A stretch of DNA of 64,000 nt, taken from Capitulum mitella (taxonomy: Eukaryota > Arthropoda > Thecostraca > Pollicipedomorpha > Pollicipedidae). Location: positions 27,762,923 through 27,826,922 of the forward strand of contig CP099847.1 of NCBI GenBank assembly GCA_030062745.1, read 5' to 3'. This document shows, one piece after another, positions 48,126-58,470 of the stretch. The first letter of the stretch is position 1. Each line of letters opens with the position of its first letter. The notes beneath the pieces are model-generated. The model searched no databases. It was not told the origin of the DNA and saw only the letters and a program-made list of their open reading frames with translations. A program made the position numbers and the translations under genes.

Positions 48126-50905
48126 GAGACGCGCCACAGGACGGACTGGAACGGACCAGTCTCCCGTGTTAAGACGACCAGAGCCCACAGACGAGACCGC
48201 AGACCGGCGCTACACGTCACGCCGAACCCAGATCCGAGCCGCTGGACGCAGTGCACTGGAGAGACGAGACGCCACGAGACAAGCGGCAGCAGGAGATCCT
48301 CACTCTCTGGCCGTTATGGACGGCGAAGACTCGGCCGGCTCGCCCGCATCCCATTACTTCGGCCGCTAGTCAGGTCCACTGATCTTCGGCCGGCCGGGCC
48401 CGGTCTGGTCACGGCAAAACAGTTCGGCCCGGACGGGCCCGGAGCCGGGTCAGGCGCTCTCGTTCCTCGCCCCCCTGCCCGCCCCCTGCCGCGCCGCGCC
48501 GATGACGGCGAGGAAAATCGCGCCTGGGGTAGGGTTAATTCGGAGGAATGGCCGCTCCGACTGCGTGACGAATTCGGTCTCAGATGGAGCTGACCCCGGC
48601 GACCGGGGCGGCCGGCCGGGGTCAGTCCCGATTACAGAGGGCGCGGGGCGGGCCAACTGTATCACAGGGCGGCCGACAGCCGGCCCGAATATATTGGAGT
48701 AAGAAAGACAGCAAGAGAGAGGGGGGGGGGTGGAAGAGAGGAGAGGCATGGAGGAAGACAGAGAACAAGAGGCCTGCGGACGGGACGGCTGCGATAACAT
48801 CTCGCGTACCCAAATCGCTGTCCAGGAAAAAATAGTAATGCATATCACGACTGGTTGGTATGCATGAATGACACAGTGGTATGGGTCAGGCATATTTAAG
48901 CGCAGGCGCGGGAGGTGTAACAAAGCAATCAGCGCACTAATAATGCCATTATGAAACCGGAGAGCGGGCAGGGCCCGGCCGGGCGCGCGCAGCAGGCGAG
49001 AGTGGCGCCGAAGCCAGGCGCCTGTGTCGAAACCCAGCGGCACCCAGCGCGCCGGTCCTCTCAAGCGCGTTAGCGGGAATGGAGGGCGTAACGGCTAAAC
49101 GCGGTCCGTCCTAGACTGTCACAGGTGTTCCGCTGGCGCGATGGGAGATGCGCGTCAGGAGGATATTTCAGGCAGGAAATGCCAGTCCGGAAGAGGAAGA
49201 AGACGCCACAACGGAGACGTCGAGCGTAAACAAAAGATGCCGGGCCCAGAGAGCGCGTCAGACGGGAGACGTTCGTCCGCAACAGCCAGGGCCAGGGAGA
49301 ACGCCCCACCGGCGGCCGGACGGTCCCACCGCGCGGCGCCCGACGCCGTCAGCCGCCGCCAAATCAGCGCCGGCATCGGCTCATTACGGCCGCCGGCAAT
49401 TCGTCGGCGGCCGTTTGGACCGGCTCGCCCGTTTACGACCCGGAGCGCCGCCAGACGGCGCTGTCGCCGCCGGCGCCGGCGACGGTATCGACGCGGCGCG
49501 GCGGCCGGCTGGGCCGTCGTTAGCCGTCCGCCGGCCGCCGACAGGTGAGACGGCCCGGCCGCTGGGAGGAGGTGCCAGGTACCAGGACGACCCGCCCGCG
49601 CTCTGTCTCCTCCCAGCCTCTGTCTCCAGGGGACGCTGCACTCGGGCCTCATCACGCGGTGCTTCTCGATAACTCGGCTGATATGAGTGGATTTGAATGA
49701 TGCCTTTGGATGATGCCGCTCTTTTCTCGTCGTAGCAGATAACTGCGGTCTTTAATTACGAAATCAATGCGTGTGTGTGGCTTGGTGAAACCGCTACGAC
49801 AGTGACCAGGCTTAATGTGGGGCCAAAGGTGAAAGCCTGCCCACTATTGGAGTCCACGTCCATCTACTTTCAAGCTATCCGCGCCGCACACCTTTAGCCC
49901 GATCGCCCGTCAGAGACAATTGGCTGTCAGCCGAGACCTCCCGCGTCAGTCATAATAAAAGAGCTCCGCTGGCCTCCTCATTTCGACAGAGGCTCTCCGG
50001 GCAATCCGCTGTCGGTCGCGGCGGCCTCAGTTTGACTGGGATCGCACCTGACGCCGCGAAATCGATAATGATCCCCGATCTAATTTTAAACCGGCCGCGG
50101 GCCATCCTACCGGGCCCGAACGCCGCCGGCGCCGGCCCGACCGCGCGACGAACCCGACGTCGCGTTCGACGCAGAAAAACCGCCGCGCTCCTGGCGCTGT
50201 CGACGCGCGTCGAGCGAGGCCACCTGCCGCCGGCGGCCGCCGGCTGTTTGCTCCCTCGAGCGGAAAGCGTGTCTCGCGCGGCGCACCGGCCCGATCGCGT
50301 GCTCCGCCGGAGCAATTAAGAACCGACTGTGTCCGATCGGAGCCATTTGGTAAACGCGACCATTTGTCAAACGCGGCCGCGTCTGAGCATTCTAATAATA
50401 TCCGAGCGGCATCGATGCTCCTAGTACGGTTATCGGGCGGATCTGTGCCGTACCCGATCTTCGACCTGGACCGGGCGCCCAGTTTTCCCCCTGGTGACGT
50501 GCCGTCCGGCGGCGACCGATCGCCGGGCGCGGCCGGCTTCGGCGGCCAAATTTGGCGCTCGGCCGGCGGGCCGCAGACGGCGTTCCCAGCCCAGCACGGC
50601 GACCGCAGCGGCCGGGTTCCGTTCGCGCCGCGCCGCTTCCCGCGGACGGCGCCGCAGCCGGGCCGGGACGCCCCAGAAGGTCCGTGCCCGGCCTCCGGCG
50701 GTCGCCGCGGACGGTCGCGCTGTCAGCTGGACCTCAACAGAACAAGCGCGGCGCACGGCTGGCGTCAGCCGTTCGTCATCCCGACTTCGCGACAACTCAA
50801 CTCACGAACCGCTACAGCAGCGCGGCGCCGTACCAGCACGGTTCGGTCGGCCCCGAGCACCGGGCCAGGCCGAAAGCGGGGACGTGGCGAGGAACCGAGA
50901 CTTAC

Positions 50906-51600
50906 CTGCCGGAGGGTTCCCTCCCGGGCGTGCTGGGAGACGACCGTCCCGACGGCGCCGACGCCGACTCTCCGGCGACTGCCGGCCGGCTCGGTGGCGC
51001 CCGCGCGTCAGGTGCGCCACGCGCGGAGCGTGGCCACAGACACCGGACGCCGGAGCGACGTCGATGCAGCCTGGCCTGGCGGCGCAGTGGCCAGCCGGCG
51101 TATCAATCAGGCAGCTTGGAGGCAACAGACCTGCCCTGACCTCGCCGACCTGACCTGACCGGGTCCGGCGCTCGCGGCGCCGAACGGCTCGGCCCAGCCG
51201 TCCGGAGTTCTTCAGGCGGTCAGCGACGCGGGACGTTGTCTGAGGACACCTCGGCGCGCAGTCCACTGTTCTCCCGCTGCGGTCAGCGACGCGGCCGACC
51301 GTCCAGCCACTGTTCTCGGAGGCCGGCCGTCCCTGTCTGCGCACTCTTCCGGTCGTGCCCCGGCACGGCGCAGACGGCCGCAGCGGCGGCGAGCGACACG
51401 CGGGCCGCGGCGGCGGAGGCCTCGTGCGGCGGTGGCGCCGCCCTGACGTCCGGCGAGAGACTGCCGCGGCGGCGGCGGCGGCGGCGGCGGCGGCCGACCG
51501 GGCGTCCAGGGGGCGTGGCGGGCGGCCGCGACCGGGGCGGCGGAGGCGGCGGCCACTCCCCGACCCTTCGTTACGACGCCGCCGCGCTGGCTGGAGGACG
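50906..51600 (-). other. Candidate 5' leader exon with strong donor
   Basis: A near-consensus donor (CCGGCAG|GTAAGTCTCGG) ends a GC-rich minus-strand stretch. No ATG occurs on the minus strand from the donor back to about position 51600, whereas about four would be expected at this base composition, which suits a noncoding leader. The frame that would join exon B has a TGA near 51104 and no ATG after it, so coding must start further downstream. The 5' end is not defined; I saw no TATA box or clear initiator. The segment carries a cluster of AGGTCA-type half-sites on the minus strand. The donor is certain as a motif; its use is inferred. Confidence 0.45.
51128..51160 (-). promoter_or_regulatory. 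Run of nuclear-receptor half-sites in the leader
   Basis: Read on the minus strand, four to five AGGTCA-like half-sites (GGTCAGGTCAGGTCGG, then AGGTCAGGGCAGGTC) occur within 33 nt, inside the candidate leader/promoter island. Confidence 0.4.
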
Positions 51601-51760
51601 GCGGCATTCACGCGGGCCAGGATCGGGCCGACGGGTCTGAAGAAGCGCGAGGAGGCTGCTGCAGAGGGCGGAGGTGCGGAGTGGTTTCAGCAGGCAGCTG
51701 GAGGCCCCCAGCAGGACGCGACGTCGGGCCGAACGGAGCCGCGTCCTTGTACAGCCTGAC

Positions 51761-54700
51761 GACGCCTCGTCTGATCTACGATGCCGGTCGAACAAACGAT
51801 ATCAGTCTAAAAAAAGGTTTGGGAAGCATCCTTATAAACAACCTTGTCCGAACATTTAAAAAGGGTAGGCGTTTCGTCTCGAAGAAAATATGCCACTACA
51901 CCAGTAAGGAAATGGGCCAAGAAGCCTCTCCGCTTCCTAGGAGAGGACTTATCCAACAAAGCCCGCACCAACGTGTCAGCTCCACTAGCCTGGTGGAATT
52001 CCAGGCCATACATGAGCATCACATGCGCAGCGTCACGTGCTCATAACATCTGAGCCGAGCTAATATACGAGATCAGGAAGGTTCACGGTAGCATTCTTTT
52101 CCTTCTGAAAAGCAAAAAACCTTGGTAAAATGAATGCTTGAAATCACATTTGCACAGCTTTCGTGCTTCAACCTTGTAGTCGGGAATGCACATCAGCGCT
52201 TAAAACCGCAAAGCCGTTCATCTGAGCAGATATTCACCGAGATATCAGATGCCTGGTTCTGAAACAAACCTTCCAGAGGAGATTCCGGCTGCCTTCGCCC
52301 GAAAACATTCATCTTCCACGTCAGCCGACGACGGGAGCCCAATTTTTCAGCCGCCGAGCTGTCTGGCGGTTTGGAAGCGTCCGCCGCATGGCCAGGCCGC
52401 GACCGAAAGGCACTGACCGGTGAGCTGGGCCTGTCAACCTGGCCCAGACACCGGAGCTCAGACCGTCACGCATCCGTCAACTGCGTCCGTTGGCAGACCG
52501 GCCGCAGCCTGACGCCGGGACTCAGGCTGCCACACAGCGCTCAGCAACAAAGCTATCGTACCCCACGGATCTGTATTGGATCGGTCAGTAAAAACGGCTT
52601 CCCGTCAGCATGGGGCTGACCTGCCAATACTGCACTATTACAGCTAGACTGCAGTAAGCCAGTCACCACGACCGTGGAATGCGATATCACAACAGACAGC
52701 AAGTGAGGACCGTTTTAGTCACTGGAACATTATCACGTATTTGGGTGGACTAAAAAAGACCAGGCATTATCTCAAGAACAAAGCTGAAACAGATTAGCCC
52801 AAACACCGGATCTTAGAACATTGACAAACATGACATCTTCATTCCCGTCCTGCGCTCTGAGATCGATGTACGTCTCGGAGGATTTTTGAAGCAGCACTAA
52901 CGGTAGTTGACGAGAATGTGACAGATCGGCCGCCAGGCGTCGGATTACGGCCCACCAGTTCACAGAGTCCGCCGCCGATTTGTGACGGCGGACAGCTCCA
53001 CAAAGGGCTAGGCAGCCCTCACCCGACGACGTCTCGTCAGACGCCGTCCCCACATCTGCTGACCAGCCCCCCTCGCCGGCGGCGGCGCATTGCGACACAT
53101 TGCTGACAATTTACGGAGGGCGGGCGTGTTTACGTAGCGTGGGCGCTCTGATCCGCGACCGGGCACAGTAAGCCGGGAGTCCGCCCGCCGCTGCGGCACA
53201 CCGTGCGCATTGTCGCCGTGTCTGCACGCCGGCCGCCTGCAGGGCTGCGGGCAGTCGGGGGCCGCCGCAGCCGCCGCCGCAGCCGGCGCCGTGGTCGGAG
53301 CTCGGCACAAAGTGCGGCACGTGTAGCGGTCAACAGGATCGAGCGGGAACGGTAGCAGCGTCGGGACTGGCAGTCTGCCAGGGGCGACCGGGGTGGGCCA
53401 AGGAGGCATCGCGCGAGAGGAGCTGGTGGAACGTTGGAGAGCGGCGAGATACCGAGGTGGTGCCCTCCGAGACGTGGGGACTGGCGGAGGGCGCTATGAT
53501 ATACATCTGTTCCTGTACGACGTGCAATTCAATTCCGCATATGGCATCCTTGAATACCGTTCAGCCACACCCGCAGAAGAAATTCGCAAGTGCTTACGTC
53601 ATTCGTCACTTACGCGTCCATCCCACCTTACTAGGCGGTGCCTCACTCCGACTTCCAGCAGGCTTACGAACACCCATTTCCACACCCTTTAAAGCCCTTT
53701 AGTCCTTCAGCAGCCGCGCCTTCTCTCCCCCGCCGTCAGCCTGCCGCCCTGCCCAGTGACGCGACCTCGAGCCAGGCCACGAGCGGGCGCTGGGTGTGCA
53801 CCCCTGGTCCACAGTTGATCCACCGACCGGTGGGCGGACCGCGCACACCGGCAGATCACGAGCTGCCGGCAGAACCGCAGCTATTCCAGGGAGCCAGCCG
53901 GCCCCGCACCGCAGGCCTCCCCAGCTAATCAACGCTGCAGTCCGGGCGGCATACGTACTGCTGCATTTCTCGTCCGTGATGTTGATGAATGGCTCGCACG
54001 TCACAAACTGTCACGTCATCAATAGCGAAAGGGTTCTGTTTGTGGAACCGGTGCCATGAACCTGCTGGACATGACAAAAGAATGCTGGATTTTTTCCTTT
54101 CACGAACAGACTGAGACTTGCATTTGTAGACAAACTGGCACCAGGAGTGAATTAATCGAGCATGCGGTCAACACAAGGTCGTGGGAAATGCAGAGCATTT
54201 TTTATACTCGCTTGATAAGCACCAGCCATGTGTCTGTCCTTTGTCCTCAATCACCGATGTATCCTCACTGAGCCTCACGCCGTGGCGTCGCTGCATGATT
54301 AAGTGTTCATGGGCGCACATCATTTGTTACACTCGCTGCATATCAAAGTAGCCCCGTGTTGTTTGCCTGCCTCCAGCCCGTGTGAAAATCGCAATCAGAG
54401 ACAACCAAACAGGGGGACAGCCCGAGTGAGATGGCACCAGAGGAAACCGAGCGCCAAACAAATGGGTTGAGCTGACAAGACCCGGGCCATGAGGCCTTCT
54501 GCAAGCCACGGCCACCGGCAGAACAAATGAGTCGCTGCCACATGGCAGGGTGCTGACTGCAGCATGCATGCGAAAACCGAGCCGCCAGCCTCAGTCAACC
54601 CAGGGGCCAGTTTGCATGACCTCACCTCCATTAAAAGCGAAAGGGCGAGCCCACGCGGCACATTCGGATTTGTAGCCCGGCTCCACATCAGAACGACGAA

Positions 54701-55059
54701 CCGCCAGCAGTCATTAAACAGTCCGCATGGCGACGATTAGCTGAGCTTACTAAACCCAGTATCGATCAGGAGCCAAATGGGCCAAAAATACCGATTCCAC
54801 AAGAAGCGCACCTAACAGCTCGCTCCCAGCATCATTAATCACGGCAAATGCGCAACAAGCAATCAGGAAGATCTCCACCGCGGCAACCCCAGCGCTCCGA
54901 GCCGGCCGCGCCGCAAACGCCGCAGGTGCGCCGAATGGGCCGCGCCGGCACGATTACGGCGCACGGCGGTCATCCATCATGGCCGTGCAGCGCGGCGTCC
55001 GGCGCCGACCAGCGCCGGTCAGCGGGGGACGGGCCGCCGACAGCAGACTGACGGGCCGG
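51761..55059. other. Upstream DNA, no supported gene
   Basis: AT-balanced to 52.3 kb, mixed to 52.9 kb, GC-rich 52.9-53.45 kb with GCCGCCGCAGCC repeats, mixed to 54.85 kb. No open frame bounded by good splice sites. Confidence 0.4.
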
Positions 55060-55640
55060 CCCTGACCGACCGGATACAGAGGGGCCGGACGCAGAACAGG
55101 ACGGATACACGAGAGGCCGGATAAAGAGGGGCCGGATACAGAACAGGACGGATACACAAGGGGCCGGATACAGAAGGGCCTGATACACAGAAGGCCGGAT
55201 ACAGAGGGACCGGATACAAAAGGGCTAGATACAGAGGGTCCGGGTAAAGAAGAAGTCGGAAACAGAGTGATCGGATAAGGGGCTGGATCTAGAGGAGCCG
55301 GATACAGGGGCTGGTCCAGGGGGACCGGATCCGGGGGAATCGAATCGAGGGGACTGGGTCCAGAACGGCCGGGTACAGACGTGTTTGATCCAGAGAAGCT
55401 GGATACGGAGGGGCCGGACCTGGATAGGCTGGATACGGAGGGAGCCGGACCTGAATAGGCGGGAGACGGAGGGGCCGGACCTGGATAGGCTGGATACGGA
55501 GGGGCCGGACCTGAATAGGCGGGATACGGAGGGGCCGGACCTGGATAGGCGGGAGATGGAGGGACCGGACCTGGATAGGCTGGATACGGAGGGGCCGGAC
55601 CTGGATAGGCGGGATACGCAGGCGTCGGATACACGGAGCC
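55060..55640. repeat. Tandem array, about 18-30-bp units (GATACGGAGGGGCCGGACCT)
   Basis: The left half (55060-55380) has irregular GGATACAGAGGGGCC units of about 18-20 nt. The right half (55395-55625) has regular 30-nt units alternating CTGGATAGGCTGGATACGGA and CTGAATAGGCGGGATACGGA. Since 30 is divisible by 3, all three minus frames stay open (PAYPGPAPPY-type decapeptide). That reflects repeat geometry, not coding. Confidence 0.92.
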
Positions 55641-57869
55641 GGACGGAGGAGCTCCACCGCCGGCCGGCGGCCTCCGTGCATCGCCCTAAGGCAGTGATAA
55701 GGACCGCCCAGGTTGGATTGGACGCGAGCCACACGCAACCCTCCGGCCGACACCGTGAACGGGCGGCACTGGACTGACCCCGGCGTCCGTCGTGCTTTAG
55801 GTCTGTGCCGCTCACGAAGGTCATCGAGGCCGGAGTGGACCCCGAGACCCTGGCAGAGATAAACGAGGCAGCTGGATCAACAAACGCCGAATATTTATCC
55901 GAGACCCATGGAACATCAATGCCACGCGGCGGTATAAGCACTAAATGGACTCTACTGATGCAACATAAAATGCTTTTCTCGGCGGACCGCAGTCCGAACT
56001 AAAATCAGACCCGTGACGCGTGCCATGACGCAAGCCTTTCCAGTGCGTTCTGATGCGGACCTTGCATGAAACGTGGCGTCCGGGTCCCACGCCGCACCCA
56101 CTCACCGCCTCACGAGGCGGGCGCACGTATCGCCGGGCGGGGATTAGACCGCTCCCTGTCGGAGCGCAGTGGCTGCCTTTCACGGACCTCCGCCTCTTAC
56201 GCGCCCGGCGAGGCGCAGACTTACGACGCCATTACGCAGAGTTACGCACTGACTTACGCGCCGGCAAATCATAGCCGCGCGGGCGGGGACGGGCCGCGCC
56301 GCGCGAGCGTCACTCAGGCGACCGTGACGGACGGCCGAGCGCCGTGATGCGTCACGATGACGGACCGTCGCACAAATCCCCGCCGCCGCCGCCTAATGAT
56401 GGAGGGAGCTGTCTCGGAGGCGAAGCCCGGAGTACGTGGCAAGAATGCGTTACCTGGCGCTGCAGGACAAGACGTGGGCCGTGACACGTCATCGGGCTGT
56501 ACAGACGACGCAGACGCGGGGAAAACTGTTAATTTGTCTGACTGGACGACTTTTGACTTACGTCATAGCCGGAGAAAACATGAGCGGGCTACTCAACAAA
56601 GTCCTGAACACGTTTACTGTCCGTACCGGTCATTTGCAAGCAGGGGCATAGCGGCGATTTTGGCAGGAAATTTCGGCCATCTGATTTTCGAGTTACACGG
56701 ATTCGCATCTTTTTTCATCTTTTTTCGAAACGCCAAATTTTCAACCAAGCGGAGGCATCGTTCCAGCCCCTCCCCTTGTTCGCTATGCCGATTTTGGTTT
56801 TGGGGAAGTTTAACATTAGCCCCATCGGAAAAAGCATCTCTGTCCCTCCCTCACTTTTTCTCGATGATCCTACGCCCCTGCAACCTCATGTAGCTCTGCA
56901 CTCTCTAAACCAGCTCGAACCAACCCCTGTCGAGGAAAAACCCTATTCAATTCCATCGGCCGGCCGACGGGCTCACCTCGGACATTTATCGGCGTAAAAA
57001 CTGAGTTAATCGGGACAGGAACGGGCATCCCACTGCGATCACCGCTCAGCCCCAGATCTAGATCATGCCACGTTCGACACTTGAAAGCCGACACCTGCGT
57101 TCGGATTGGATCAGTTTTCCTGCAGCGGGGAGGAAAACGCCGCTGCGCCTAGCGGCCTCGCCACGAACTTTCTTCTCATTTCCGGCGTCCGCGAACGCCC
57201 ACGCAGGGGCGCGGGCCAATGTTTTCACATCAGCCTCCCATTTCCTGCAGGCAACGCGGATTGAGGCGCACGAAAAGCAAACAGTCGCAAGTAGCTAAAC
57301 AAAAGCACTGCCCTTGTTCGTTCACAGTCTCTCCCCTCCCTTTATCTACCTTTCACATCTCCCCTTTTTCGTTGCCTTGCTCCTAATGTGCATCATTACA
57401 TCTGCTTATTTATCCGTCCCGTATCCTCTCAGAATGCAAAATGGTTAACTGCAACAACGGGCATGACTTAAACGCGATATTGAACACGACAGTATGCAAA
57501 ACAGACCGGCTCAGGACCGCTGCACATACACCGTCACTCATCCGCGAGCGTCTGAGATCAACGCTGGCAGGACGCGAAACATCCAAGCGCGGAAGAGATA
57601 ACGGGCGTGGCGCCGCTTTCATATAGATGTAAGATGGCCGCCGTAACTTGTGCCGCTGTGTCTTCAGCAGCACTTCTGCGCGGCGCTATGAGCATAACTT
57701 CCGAGTGGCGGCGTCGCCCACATAAATAGCACCGGCCGGCCTCTGACCGGCACAAGGTGGACCGGCGGTCCGCTCGGAGCTCGTTCTGCAGGGAACGGCG
57801 CGAGATCTCGTCACTGCGGAGACGCCGGCTGAGCCGTTCGCCGGCGCGGTGGCGGCGAGAGGAGATCAC
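55641..57869. other. Upstream DNA, no supported gene
   Basis: Mixed composition. Near 56.22-56.26 kb TTACGACGCCATTACGCAGAG has short TTACGC words. Pyrimidine-rich at 57.30-57.43 kb. YY1-like AAGATGGCCGCC at about 57632. Confidence 0.4.
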
Positions 57870-58470
57870 TGACTCGGCAGATGAGAGGAACCGCCAGTGA
57901 GCCTTCTGCCGGGGCGGTGATCTGGGCACCTGGGGCTGCGGGAGGGGACACCGCTGTTGAGCTGTCGGCCGGCGGGCCGTGAGCTCGCCACTCGGCAGAT
58001 GAGAGGAACCGCCAATGAGCCTTCTGCCGGGGCGGTGATCTGGGCACCTGGGGCTGCGGGAGGGACACCGCTGTTGAGCTGTCGGCCGGGGGCGGTGAGC
58101 TGGGGACCTAGGGTTGGGGGGGGGGGACCTTTAAATTCCCGCGGGGGGGGGGAAAAAACCAATGAGCCTTCTGCCGGGGGGGACGGGGGGGGGGGGGCTG
58201 CGGCCGGGGGCGGTGAGCTGGGGACCTAGGGTTGGGGGAAGGGGACACCGCTGTTGAACTGTCGGCCGGGGGTCGTGAGTTCGCCAGCAGAGGCCGACAT
58301 CACCGGTGAGCCTTCTGCCGGAACGGTGAGCTGGGCACCTAGGGCTGGGGGAGGGGACACCGCTGTTGAGCTGTCAGCCAGGGGGCGGTCAGCTCGCCAG
58401 CTGAGGCCAACACCACCGGTGAGCCTTCTGCCGGGGGCGGTGAGCTCGGAGCCGTCGCGGCGGTGAGCGG
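57870..58470. repeat. About 110-145-bp minisatellite, 5 copies, with G-run disruptions
   Basis: GAGCCTTCTGCCGG recurs at about 57901, 58019, 58166, 58310 and 58422. Each unit has GGTGAGCTGGGCACCTGGGG and ACACCGCTGTTGAGCTGTC. The copies between about 58110 and 58200 contain several long G runs and an A run, which look like consensus errors. Confidence 0.88.

Larger units (their letters stand above)
44939..50400. other. Intronic DNA left of the GC promoter island
   Basis: Outside listed repeats: a block at 45400-45620 with TTTTAATTACTCC, GCATAAATAATCC and TCTAATCCG (homeodomain-type words); AT-balanced 46.6-47.3 kb with octamers at 46796 and 47273; GC-rich 47.4-48.7 and 49.2-49.6 kb. Homopolymers at 45320-45330 (G), 46257-46266 (C) and 48721-48730 (G). 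Confidence 0.4.
50400..51760 (-). promoter_or_regulatory. GC-island promoter candidate for the minus-strand gene
   Basis: GC content is high from about 50.4 to 51.75 kb and drops sharply to the right of 51.76 kb, where AT-richer DNA with ordinary stop density begins. The island covers the ATG-free leader and its donor. It includes CCG runs at 51471-51495 and half-site repeats at 51128-51160. The transcription start is not resolved. GC islands without promoter function also occur in this window, so position alone is weak evidence. Confidence 0.35.

Noticed and set aside
54954-55941. Pro/Tyr-rich and Ser-rich minus ORFs
   Set aside because: All three frames are open because the 30-bp unit lacks stops.
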